DNA of 64,000 nucleotides from Paramoeba atlantica (taxonomy: Eukaryota; Discosea), in contig CDRNVI010000059.1 of the NCBI GenBank assembly GCA_977017575.1, forward strand, positions 186,001 to 250,000. The letters are read 5' to 3'. This document shows positions 9,770 through 19,059 of the stretch, in pieces. The first letter of the stretch is position 1; each line of letters opens with the position of its first letter. The notes under the pieces were generated by a model. That model did not search any database. It was not told the DNA's origin and worked only from the letters and a program-made list of their open reading frames with translations. The translations under genes were made by a program, and so were the position numbers.

Positions 9770-10455
9770 GCTGCCGACAGCAAGTTTGAGGTTTTGGGTA
9801 CAGAGTGCAAGCGTTTGGAGAATGATTTCCTACCATACAATGCTTTGAATTCAACGAAAACCTGGTTATACATTTTTATCTACATGATACATGTATGTCC
9901 GCCCCAGGTGTAACTGTCGACGCACTTAGGAGTGATTTTCTCTACTTATCCCGTTTGTTTTTTATTTTAAAGAAGCCTACCACTCTGGGACAACGTCGAA
10001 ATGTGCTTGAATTGGTTCATCCTCATCAGCACATGCTTCTAAAATAGGGGAATGGCTTCTAAAATAAGCGAAACGCCTCTGAAATGGGTGTCGGCGGTTA
10101 AGTAGGTAGTATTCCCAACTCGAGCGTTCTCATGCAAGTCACCCACGCAATGTTCACCCGCGTCCTCCATGTTACTAATGAATGTCCACGACTATGAATA
10201 AAGATTGTGAAGACGAGCAACCTACTGATTGCCTTAATTAGAGCGCCGGTCAACCAATTTTTGTTCGGGAAAGAGTGAAGCATGGTTATGACATATTTTT
10301 TATTTTTTCAAGAAATCATTCTTGCAAAGAACATACAAACCGGAGCGATCAGTTTTATGTAAACTGTTTTCTAACAACATTTTTTATAAACGGTTTAAGT
10401 AGGGCAGGAGGCCTGCGACCAGCTAGATACGATTTCACAGTGACCTAGGCATGAG
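9770..10455. other. Intergenic region, no gene seen
   Basis: AT-rich. Two short near-identical phrases (CTTCTAAAATAGGGGAATGG and a following variant, 10026-10085) are the only notable structure. It ends at the LRR gene start. Confidence 0.4.
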
Positions 10456-11310
10456 ATGTACAATAACGAATTAGCACTTTTTTCAACCTTCATACTCATG
10501 ATGAAGTTTTTACCCACTTACGGCGCCGATCATCAATCAAGCCTTCGGCGTGGACGTATTGATGGTTCTCTTTTGCCCCCAGAAGCACTACTGTGGCATT
10601 TGACCGCAAAAATAGACTACCGACATCCCAGTTGGGTACTTGAGAAACGAAACTTTTTCCGCACCTCGCGCGTGTCGCCTTGCACGTGGGCTGGTGTAAC
10701 ATGTGACGCACATAAAACCGTTGTGTCACTTGATTGGTCAAGAGAAAGTTTGTCTCATCCCATCAAATATCACATGCAGGGGAATCTCACGTGGGAGAAC
10801 TTACCACGAACCTTACAATCCGTCAGTGTCGCTCGACACCTTCTCCATGGTACGATGGATACGCGCGTGTTCCCCCCCGAATTAACTTCCTTTACGACGT
10901 CCGAAAACGGGCAATCCGGTCCAATCGATCTCTCTTCCCTTCCCTCGGGAATCACCACCGTACGATTTAATGTTAATGCACACACCGGGACTGTCGATCT
11001 CACTTCTCTCCCTGCTGGCCTTGTCTGCCTGAACCTTTCGCGAAATTTATTTACGGGGGAAATTGATCTCGGTTCTCTTCCAGGATCGTTACGTCGGCTT
11101 GTGCTCAGCAACAACCGACTTAGTGGGATTGTGGATTTTACGGCCATCCACGAACGTCGAGAAGTAGAAAGGGAAAAGGATATAGGCATTCTAACCATGC
11201 TTAGAGTCAACTTGGAACACAATTACTTTTCGCGCTATGTACCCGCAGGACCTTTGCCAAGGTTTGTGCCATGGGATCCCATGTCTCCGGATGAGAGTTC
11301 TGAACACTAA
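10456..11310 (+). CDS. LRR-family protein with cysteine N-cap (copy 1)
   Basis: This 284-aa protein begins with a hydrophobic signal-like segment (LALFSTFILMMKFLPTYGA, residues about 6-25). The family cap follows: a LLPPEALLWHL motif, then SW and a two-cysteine signature CTWAGVTC (about residues 76-83), closely resembling the LRRNT_2 cap of plant LRR proteins and the FCSW-type cap of kinetoplastid surface antigens. About six LRR units follow, of the type LPxxLxxLxLxxNxFxGxxD. There is no C-terminal membrane anchor, so secretion is inferred. It stands between mtIF2 and SmB in the same direction. Ligand and function are unknown. Confidence 0.8.
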   Translation: MYNNELALFSTFILMMKFLPTYGADHQSSLRRGRIDGSLLPPEALLWHLTAKIDYRHPSWVLEKRNFFRTSRVSPCTWAGVTCDAHKTVVSLDWSRESLSHPIKYHMQGNLTWENLPRTLQSVSVARHLLHGTMDTRVFPPELTSFTTSENGQSGPIDLSSLPSGITTVRFNVNAHTGTVDLTSLPAGLVCLNLSRNLFTGEIDLGSLPGSLRRLVLSNNRLSGIVDFTAIHERREVEREKDIGILTMLRVNLEHNYFSRYVPAGPLPRFVPWDPMSPDESSEH

Positions 11311-11755
11311 GTCTTCTACATTATCGACTTAGCTGAATAATGGTTGCATTGGGCGAAATATGTCTTTTCTTTTTTTTAAAAACAAAGTCTTTTGATGGGC
11401 TTTTACATTCTGTTTGGAAAAGAAATTGTAACAATAATTGTAACAAATGAAGTCTTATTTTAGTCAAAGTCTTATTTTTTCATGTTGATACAAATCGTGT
11501 ATTAGTGATTCCAGCGCAGTTTATTTAACTACTGAATATCAAAATAGGGGGTAAGGTTCAACATTTTTTTTATTTTGTGGGTTGTTCAGTCTTGACACCT
11601 AATTTCAAGCGTGTTTTCGATTAAAAAATCATTTCTGAAGTTTATGTAATGAATCTTTTGCAGTTTGGAACGCTCTGTTGTTAGTGTATTCTTTACTTGA
11701 ACAGATTTTTCATCCTTTCTACTCTACTCTTATGTTTTCGCCATTTCTTTTTCAA
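11311..11755. other. AT-rich intergenic region, nothing recognised
   Basis: No open frame, hairpin or repeat copy was seen. It separates LRR copy 1 from the SmB leader. Confidence 0.4.
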
Positions 11756-11797
11756 TAGAATTTCGTTTTTATTTGTTGTTCTTCCCGCCTTTCTCCT
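11756..11797 (+). promoter_or_regulatory. Pyrimidine-rich leader before SmB
   Basis: An AG at about 11757 (CTTTTTCAATAG) is followed by an almost pure T/C stretch that reaches the ATG at 11798. The layout fits a 3' splice acceptor with a pyrimidine-rich 5' leader. The processing itself is inferred. Confidence 0.4.
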
Positions 11798-12202
11798 ATG
11801 CAAAGCGCGCGATTTAAGGCCGCGCGGCACTTAGGCAAACGTGTTCGCGTGTTCGTCACACCCGCTACTCACCCGTACCACATCGATGGCGTCTTGCGGG
11901 CCTTTGATGCTCACATGACCCTTGTGCTTACAGAGGCGATAGAAACGCGCACAGTGCGACGAAAAAGAGTACAGCCCGATGCAGAAGCTGTAGAAAATAC
12001 GGAGAAAAACGCAAAAACAAATGTAGAATTCGATGAGGAACAACGATCGCTGGGACTTGTCATTTTGCGCGGAGCCGAGGTGCTGAGCATTGGTGAAGTT
12101 CCGCAGGACAAGGCTTCGGCAGATAGGGGACGGAAAAGAGGACGTGCCGCCAATCTGCCGATTGTAGCAGAAGAAACGAAAACTTCTTTGTCTGCAGAGT
12201 AG
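11798..12202 (+). CDS. Sm-like protein, probable SmB
   Basis: SmB is a core subunit of spliceosomal snRNPs, part of the heptameric ring that binds U-rich snRNA sites. Sm1 is visible as GKRVRVFVTPATHPYHIDGV then LRAFDAHMTLVLTEAIE (residues about 13-50). Sm2 appears as RSLGLVILRGAEVLSI (about 84-99), matching the RVLGLVLLRGENLVSM pattern specific to SmB. A charged insert of about 30 residues lies between the two. The C-terminal tail is short (134 aa total) and ends in a basic GRKRGR patch, without the Pro-rich tail of animal SmB. The ATG follows a pyrimidine leader directly. Confidence 0.75.
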   Translation: MQSARFKAARHLGKRVRVFVTPATHPYHIDGVLRAFDAHMTLVLTEAIETRTVRRKRVQPDAEAVENTEKNAKTNVEFDEEQRSLGLVILRGAEVLSIGEVPQDKASADRGRKRGRAANLPIVAEETKTSLSAE

Positions 12203-12415
12203 AATTTTTTTCGGTATTCCGAAAAATAGCTTGAATCAAGAATTGCGAAAATATAGACTCATCAAGCATTTTTTGGAACTAATTTTGACACAAGAGTGTT
12301 TGTGCAGAAAAAATCATTATGTAACGTTGTGAGATAAATCCCCACATTTTACACTTACCTTTCAATCATAGGAATATAACTTATCCTCATTTCTTTTCCT
12401 ACATCCCGCCCTCCC

Positions 12416-12820
12416 ATGGAGGCACAGCGTAGAATGATCGACGTCGCACGTCGTCGCAAACTGCTCTACGGCCCCGGGGGTCGGATTCGTGTCACGGGGT
12501 TCCTGCAACTGCTGTGGACGGATTACCGCACCCACCTGAAAGTGCTTGTCGGGTGCATGGGGATTGTCTACTTGCACCATTGGATGGCCAACGTGATGTC
12601 GCGGGAGACGACGGCGATCGAGCAGCAGTACCACACGACCTCGGAACTTGCCATGCGGGACTCCGGGAAGCTGAAAGGGCCGCAGTACATTGCGCGTCCC
12701 GGACGTGTGACCTATGATGATGACGTGTATAATTTACCCACGATGGCGGGAGACATGATTTTGGGGGATACCCCAAAGCGTCCAAAATGTTTTGAGGAGA
12801 ATGCGGGGTCCGAGGGGTAG
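12416..12820 (+). CDS. Small single-pass membrane protein, unknown function
   Basis: The product has 134 aa. The N-terminus is strongly basic (RRMIDVARRRKLLYGPGGRIR), followed by one moderately hydrophobic segment (residues about 41-57, LKVLVGCMGIVYLHHWM) and a polar C-terminal domain. A basic N-terminus plus one membrane helix is common in mitochondrial inner-membrane subunits, but no family is recognised. The ATG comes straight after a C/T-rich tract (12395-12415) and the frame is open and co-directional with its neighbours, which supports a real gene. Confidence 0.6.
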   Translation: MEAQRRMIDVARRRKLLYGPGGRIRVTGFLQLLWTDYRTHLKVLVGCMGIVYLHHWMANVMSRETTAIEQQYHTTSELAMRDSGKLKGPQYIARPGRVTYDDDVYNLPTMAGDMILGDTPKRPKCFEENAGSEG

Positions 12821-13799
12821 GCCAGACAGGTTAGAAGCCTTCTAAACGGTTTTAATGGAAGGTGTGATTGGAGTTCGAATGGGGATGAGCACAAGAAAGG
12901 TGGAATTCCGCTTCAGCCGAATTTCCTGCAGGGTGGTATTGATAGAGGTCTCCGGGGCCTTCGATGAGTGCTCGGCAACTCGATGAGTCGCAAGCAATCG
13001 CGTCGTTGCGGTGTCTACGTCCTGTTTTCCAACAATGTTACCTGCTCCACATTTAGCTGATGGAGACCCGACCTTCCAGGGATTTGCCGACAAAATGATA
13101 TTCTATTAGCGAAACAGAGTCTTTGTGAGAAATTTAACGCTCTTCGTCAAGAAGCAGCATGTTGCTGAAATACGTTTTATGTTCGGAGGGATACGGCAAT
13201 GTATCATGTACGTCACTGCATGCGTCCCTTGTGTCGCTCAATGTTTATTTGGGTTATTGAAGAAGACGCAAACCATGCCCTGCAGCAGATCACAAGTGCC
13301 TCTTTCAGTTTTCAATAAGCAACATTATGTCGCCATTACACGTTCGGAATGGGTTTCGGAAAAATAAATTTTGTTCAGCGCTAAACGACAAATGTGGAGA
13401 TGCTTGTACTTTTGGGAATTTGAGGGCTTCCAATAGTCAGCCCCGAGCTGCCGATTTACGTAGTTGATCATAAGATCGAACTCGGACAAGTTCGCGTGAG
13501 ACGGTATTCTCAAAGTACCGGATCACTCTGCTTTTTTTGTCATTGTAAGTAAACATGGTTTCGATACTGTTCTTCGTATCTACTGAATTCGGAATACTTA
13601 ACGAAAGGAGAAAGAGCACAAAAGAAAAGAAAAAGAGGTGAACGCAGGTAGGGAGCACGGAGGTAGGGAGCAAGAGCTGTGGGACACATCATCTGTTTTC
13701 CTGTGAAAACCCCCGTTGATGCATTGCAGCGAAGTTTGCCGAGGATGATTCGCACAAATTACCAAACATTTTCAAAGGCATAAGCAAGTTAAATTACTC
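12821..13799. other. Intergenic region, decayed sequence, no supported gene
   Basis: Short frames on both strands lack recognisable motifs. 13640-13680 has two close copies of GGTAGGGAGCA. Part may belong to the same decayed minus-strand element as the next entry. Confidence 0.3.
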
Positions 13800-14660
13800 T
13801 CAGTATTTGATGCGTTGTCTGCTGTCACATGAATTACATCAACGCTACGATTTTCTCAAAGCTCAAAAAAAGATGCGGAGATTATCACGCAAGTTATTGC
13901 ATTCTTTGCTCCTGATAGCTTTCGCGTTCACAGTAAGTTGGCAGCGTGCATCTGGGTCATGCACGCAAACATTGAAGAATTCAATGTTTTGTATTTTACC
14001 GAGGTCAGAAAAAGCACTGGCATCGAATAAATTTTTCGGAAGAAGTGCTTCACCTCTTTTGACGATCGCAGCCTTTGTCTGATGTTCGCTCATGCTAGTG
14101 TTGATTGTTCCTTTCAACAGCTCACGCAGAATGCTCAAGGCAATTGTAGTAGAAGAGAACAGAGGGCATATATTTTTTCTTCCGTTGCCTCGGGGATAGC
14201 TCTCGTACTCAAATGAGTTTGCCGCAATTGGGGCACATTATGTGAATTCATGATCAGAATCATCAACTGGTTGTTTGCGATCAATTAGCATGTACATTCC
14301 CATGTGTCATATACATTCCCTTGATCTTTTCTTCGATCGCTACAAACTCTTCTTTGTACGCGGGGAGCCTATAATTTCTTTCCAGGAAGGATGGACGCTT
14401 TTAACATGCTCGATCAACACGGAGTGCGGGGGCTCGGATGACTTTTTGATAGGCTTATAGCCATACACCTTGTTTGGCCTTACTCACTTCGCACATAACC
14501 TGAATACTGGATTGGCTGGATTTCGCACAAACCATCACTCCATCAAGACCTAGCTTTCCGGCATTAGGATGTACTTTATTCAATATATTTTTTTTGCGGG
14601 CTTCGAGACATCTCGTTTGCCTAGCGAAGCGCTTTCTACATATATTGAAAACGACCACCT
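13800..14660 (-). pseudogene. Decayed minus-strand coding relic, possibly a BED-finger protein
   Basis: Protein-like segments follow one another on the minus strand in shifting frames: CRKRFARQTRCLEARKKN (near 14640), then KVYGYKPIKKSSEPPHSVLI with EHVKSVHPSWKEIIG (near 14440-14370), then MSILRELLKGTINTSM and NVCVHDPDARCQLTVNAKAI (14138-13863). The HVKSVHP phrase resembles the last part of BED-type fingers found in hAT transposases. No catalytic motif is visible, and stops and frame changes are frequent. Opposite polarity to the host genes suggests a mobile element. The family is uncertain. Confidence 0.3.
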
Positions 14661-15609
14661 ATTTTAACGAAACGACTAAAAAAGAAAATATTAGGTAGAG
14701 AAAAATACGGGAACTGCGACAAAGGGGAAATCTAAAAAGAAGAGCACGACTTCCAGTGTACAACGCAAAGCGAAATCGAGCAAAAAAGAGGAGAACAAAT
14801 CTAAAATGGAGAGACAAACCGAGTAATGTTGGTAAACGCAAACGTGTGGAAACTAAACAGACTGCTGCGCAAACAAAGAACTCGAAAGTAAAGCGAGTAA
14901 ATAAGATTAAAAAGGGGACGTCACGGAAATAGGTAACGCAGGAAGGAATAGAATGCGATGAGATAATATACATGTACATAGTCCATTGTTTGAGCACTTA
15001 CTGTCCTCTTGAACAGCACGTCAGAACTTTTTATGTTCCTTCCTTCTTTTTGTATTTCTACATGTACACTGTATCATGTAGAAAAATCATGGTACAGCTG
15101 TTAATTATTACAGTATAGATAAGTTACTTATCTATACTATTTAAAGTAGTACATCAAAAATTAGTTCGACTTAAAGTAGTACGATACGTATTTTTATCTT
15201 AGGACTTCACTAAACATTTTATTGTTTTCTTGATCACCTAAGTAGTTCCTAACAACTAGACTTAATAGTCTGTACATTTTGTGCCATAATTTGGTTACCA
15301 TGTATTTTTTTGCAGTACATATTCATTTATATTCGTTCAATTTATATATGCGGAGGTAATAAGAATTGAAAACCTTGGTTTTGATGTAATTTATTTGTAA
15401 CCTTTATTATAAAGTTACACTCCATTCTATTGTGCCACTTTTAGTCTTGCATCATAAGAGACATATTGAGTATAATCAGTTTGCTTTCGAGCTCATTATT
15501 TTGAGTACATCATATGTCAATAGATGATGTTTTTACACAATGTACCCAAATGACTTTTGTAATCAAATTTTCATTCGCGTCTATCACAGTACTTTCCTTT
15601 TAAACATCC
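14661..15609. other. Long AT-rich intergenic region; lysine-rich coding-like remnant at 14740-14935
   Basis: On the + strand 14740-14825 reads KGKSKKKSTTSSVQRKAK and, one frame over, 14825-14933 reads NVGKRKRVETKQTAAQ then SKVKRVNKIKKGTSRK before a TAG. This resembles a histone-H1-like or nucleolar Lys-rich tail broken by a frameshift. From 14935 to 15609 the sequence is AT-rich with no gene seen. Confidence 0.3.
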
Positions 15610-18600
15610 ATGCAATCATCGCGTGAGATTTACCTTGCCCGCCTGACACACTATCTAGAAGGCAACAACAGCGTCTTGGATCCTTTCCTGTGTATGTCTC
15701 ACCCTAGTCTATACCCTTCAGTACCCCAGATACCTGCCGCGACCTTCATGCTACACTATTCCGGACTGATAAAATCATCTATCCAGGATGAGGATAATGA
15801 CCATGAGGGTGCCGGTCCAAAGAAGAAAGCCCGTGTTTCTCGCTCGAAAGCGGATAAAGCCGAAAAAGAAATAAAAAACGTCCCCACAGAGAATCCTCCT
15901 GTCCAGGCCAATGAATTCCATCTCCTTTACGTTACTCGTATTCGTGAAACTGGTATTGAAGTGCAATTGCCCCATCGTCTGAAAGGATTCCTTCCCTTCT
16001 CCTTAATCTCCGTGGGGGAGCACTCCGATTGGGTACTCTCTGTGATACGGCGACACTGTGCCGTGCACTACGGACCTCTCCCCTTCCCCGTAGTTCCAGT
16101 CGGGTTGAGCCTACGAAACGGGGTCGTTCAGCTTTCTGCACTTTTTAAGCATACGAATATTGCTCGCCAACTTCAGCTTCGACAAGAATCGACACTCCCC
16201 TGTCCTGAGTCGGGTATTCAACAAACGCAGAAAGAAATTGAAAAACTGCTTTTACCTCCCATGCATGATTGGATAATGAATGAGACAAACATGAAACACG
16301 AACTAGAGCTACAATCTTATTTATGGGATCGTCAAAAGTGGTTGTGCTGTGACACAGGGCATGGAGTGGTACCCACCGACAAGACTTCGGAAGAGCAAAA
16401 GCTGAGTTCTACTCTTGCATTTAGCTCTCCGTTACGTGAGGTAAGCTATCTGGTAGGCCGAGTACTCCCCGCTCGGATCCAGAGCGTTCTCTCCAAAGGG
16501 GTTAAATTTTCCTTGCCGGGTGGGATCACAGGGATCGCATTCCGTCCCGCACGAGGCGGGAAACGAGGAAAGTCGGAAAAGCAAGGAGCGCAATCGCAAG
16601 CTCCTGCCACAGAGGAAATTGGAAATGAAGTCCCCATTCGTATTCTTGATTTTGACTTGGAGAACTCTCTGGTGGACGTAACAATGGATCTCCGATGGGT
16701 CAAAACAGCGCCAAGAACAGAAGCAGACTACGTGTCCATTCGACAAATGTTTGAGTCCACAGCCAACAGAGTACACAACGCATCTGCGGAGAATGATGAA
16801 TTTTTTCGTCCGTGTTCACCTTTTCAAAAGACTTGCTTTTCAGCCCATGTGATTCTGAACAAGTCCAATTACAGTATCGTAGCCGTGCATCTTACAAAAT
16901 CCAATGACTTCAAGGATAATTCCTCAAGTACCGTCCGTGATGCAGCAGAGAACAATGCGCAGAGCGAGGTGAAATACACACTCATTGCTTATATCCCACG
17001 CACGACAATATCAAATACGAACCACAGACAGAATACCCGTTCCGCTTCCGATACGAATTCTTCCTTGAAAGTAGGCACCACGATTCAAGTTCACTTTGCT
17101 CACCTCTGGTCTCCCCTGTTTCCGTTCTACGTTGTGAATACAATGTCGAACACACAAATCGGATCTTCCGAGCGCATTGAGCACACCATAACACCTTTTA
17201 TAACCCCCCTTCCCACTTCCGATGCATTCCTGCGACTTTTACAAAAGCCACTCCCTGATGAAGAAATCTTAGCCGATCCCGATCTCACCTATGCGCAACA
17301 CGCACTTCAACAACAAAACAGAATGAATCTCTACAACACAAACGAACGCCTCGTAATCGACGAACGCGCTCTTCCTCTTCCTTGGAAATGTACTTCCGCG
17401 AAACAAAAAAAGGAACTCTACTTTTATGGGTTAACCCGACCGAAGGTAAACCCATTCCTTCTTCAGTCCTCCACAAACGAAAAATCCATTCCTGAAAAAT
17501 TAAATTCTGAAAAATCAATTTCCGAAAAATCGCTTTCTGAAAAATCGGTTTCTGAACCATCCATTTCCGAGAACTCATCCAAGAACTCATCCCATCCCCT
17601 CTCCCGTCGTGCTCGCGAAACCCTCATCCAATCCGTCGAGGCGAAACACGCCCAAATCCAACACAACACTCCCCTCTCCCTGTCCTCTCTTCACGCCCTC
17701 TCCTCCTCGGAAGACTTCGAGCGCGCGCTGGTGACCTCTCCCCAAAATCCGGAACTCTGGGAAAAGTTCATCCACTTCGCTTCTGAGTCCGGAGCCCCGG
17801 AATCCGGTCGTCGTACTGCGGAACGCGCCTTGGGGGTTCTGGATGTGCGAAACGAGAGGGGCCGGTTTCTCGTTTGGGTGAGTTACCTGAAACTCGAGCA
17901 CACGTACGGGACCGCCGAGAGTGTGGAGAGTCTGTTGAAAAGAGCCACGTCGCAGTGCGACGCCCCGTTAAAGGTAGCGCTGCGTATGGCGGAGATCTAT
18001 GAGGAGGCGGGGGATCTCCATTCGGCTTTTTCGTTATTTCGACAACTCTTAATTGATAAAACCTATAAACATGTCCCGGAGGTCTGGATGCGGTATGGGA
18101 AACATTGTGTGCGCGCGCATCGGGTGGATGCGGTCCATGCGTTGTTAAAGAATGTGGTGCTGGCGCTGCCGAGTAAGCAGGAGCACTGTCTCGTGATGCT
18201 GCATGTGGGGCTGGCGTGGTATGGCAACGGGGAGGAGCTGAGAGGTCGGGCCCTGTTTGAACGACTCCTGGGGGAATACCCGAAAAAAGGCGATTTGTGG
18301 AATGTGTATGTGGATCAGGAAATGAGGGGGTTGAGGAGGAGCGCGCAGGGGGGGGAGAAATCGGAAGATTTGAACGAGAGCGAGAAAAAGAAAAGGAAGA
18401 GAGAAAAGAGAGCGCGTGAGAAACAGGGAGGTGAGGATGATTCGTTGTCGTTTGTGCATCGAATAACGCATATCCGTGAGATTTATCTTCGTATGACATC
18501 GTTGTCGCTTCCTCCACGTAAAATGGAGTCCTGTCTGTCTCGTTTTATGGAGTTCGAGAAACAGTATGGGGATGAGAAGAGTGTGGAGGTGGTGCGGAAT

Positions 18601-18648
18601 CGTGCGTTGTCGTATGTGGAGGCCAAGGAGAGAGAGGCGTCGGTGTAG
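15610..18648 (+). CDS. RRP5: rRNA processing factor RRP5 (PDCD11-like)
   Basis: RRP5 acts in the nucleolus in early pre-rRNA cleavage for both subunits, joining S1 RNA-binding domains to C-terminal HAT/TPR repeats. The C-terminal third is diagnostic: SPQNPELWEKFIHFASESG, FLVWVSYLKLEHTYG, PLKVALRMAEIYEEAGDLHS, VWMRYGKHCVRAHR, YPKKGDLWNVYVD and the final PPRKMESCLSRFMEFEKQYG, in the order seen in yeast and human RRP5. S1-like segments are fewer and weaker (about residues 100-140 and 275-305). At 1012 aa it is much shorter than the usual 1700-1870, so most of the S1 array has been lost or diverged. A Ser/Glu/Lys repeat (EKSISEKSLSEKS, 17488-17570) precedes the HAT part. A pyrimidine stretch ending in CACAG (15569-15589) lies upstream. 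Confidence 0.85.
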   Translation: MQSSREIYLARLTHYLEGNNSVLDPFLCMSHPSLYPSVPQIPAATFMLHYSGLIKSSIQDEDNDHEGAGPKKKARVSRSKADKAEKEIKNVPTENPPVQANEFHLLYVTRIRETGIEVQLPHRLKGFLPFSLISVGEHSDWVLSVIRRHCAVHYGPLPFPVVPVGLSLRNGVVQLSALFKHTNIARQLQLRQESTLPCPESGIQQTQKEIEKLLLPPMHDWIMNETNMKHELELQSYLWDRQKWLCCDTGHGVVPTDKTSEEQKLSSTLAFSSPLREVSYLVGRVLPARIQSVLSKGVKFSLPGGITGIAFRPARGGKRGKSEKQGAQSQAPATEEIGNEVPIRILDFDLENSLVDVTMDLRWVKTAPRTEADYVSIRQMFESTANRVHNASAENDEFFRPCSPFQKTCFSAHVILNKSNYSIVAVHLTKSNDFKDNSSSTVRDAAENNAQSEVKYTLIAYIPRTTISNTNHRQNTRSASDTNSSLKVGTTIQVHFAHLWSPLFPFYVVNTMSNTQIGSSERIEHTITPFITPLPTSDAFLRLLQKPLPDEEILADPDLTYAQHALQQQNRMNLYNTNERLVIDERALPLPWKCTSAKQKKELYFYGLTRPKVNPFLLQSSTNEKSIPEKLNSEKSISEKSLSEKSVSEPSISENSSKNSSHPLSRRARETLIQSVEAKHAQIQHNTPLSLSSLHALSSSEDFERALVTSPQNPELWEKFIHFASESGAPESGRRTAERALGVLDVRNERGRFLVWVSYLKLEHTYGTAESVESLLKRATSQCDAPLKVALRMAEIYEEAGDLHSAFSLFRQLLIDKTYKHVPEVWMRYGKHCVRAHRVDAVHALLKNVVLALPSKQEHCLVMLHVGLAWYGNGEELRGRALFERLLGEYPKKGDLWNVYVDQEMRGLRRSAQGGEKSEDLNESEKKKRKREKRAREKQGGEDDSLSFVHRITHIREIYLRMTSLSLPPRKMESCLSRFMEFEKQYGDEKSVEVVRNRALSYVEAKEREASV

Positions 18649-19059
18649 GCAAGGGAAAGTGTGGATACGCGTTCGCTGTTGATTTTTCGGTTGATATTCA
18701 GCGTCGGGCTTAAGGCATTATGGTTGTAGTCCTGATAAAAATTGTCTTTCATCATATTGATAAGAGAGAAAAAGAGAGAGAGCGTTTCTGCTTATTCACA
18801 GTTTTCATTTATTTTATAGTATTATTTCTTCGTATTATTGCTTTAACCATTGACTTGAGAATAGACACACGACCTTGTTATTCATTTACGGTTTCGCATT
18901 TGTAATGTTCTGCGCTTACCATGAATTAGGGTCGCACAATGATGGGTACACATATTACAATGTAAGCTCTAGCTTTGTACGTGATGAACTATAAAAAGCG
19001 AAGAAAGGTTTGTTTTTGAAGTCGGTCGCACGCCTCAGAATATTGCCGTATCTCATTGA
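18649..19059. other. Intergenic region, nothing recognised
   Basis: AT-rich, containing a short AGAGAGAAAAAGAGAGAGAG purine run at about 18763-18782. No gene or RNA was identified. Confidence 0.4.

Noticed and set aside
13125-13367. Possible retroelement integrase zinc-binding segment (CVPC)
   Set aside because: Only two cysteines and no His pair or catalytic residues; the match is too weak.
17768-18517. Minus-strand frame of 249 codons opposite RRP5
   Set aside because: The + strand matches RRP5 HAT repeats; the antisense frame arises from G/A-rich coding sequence.
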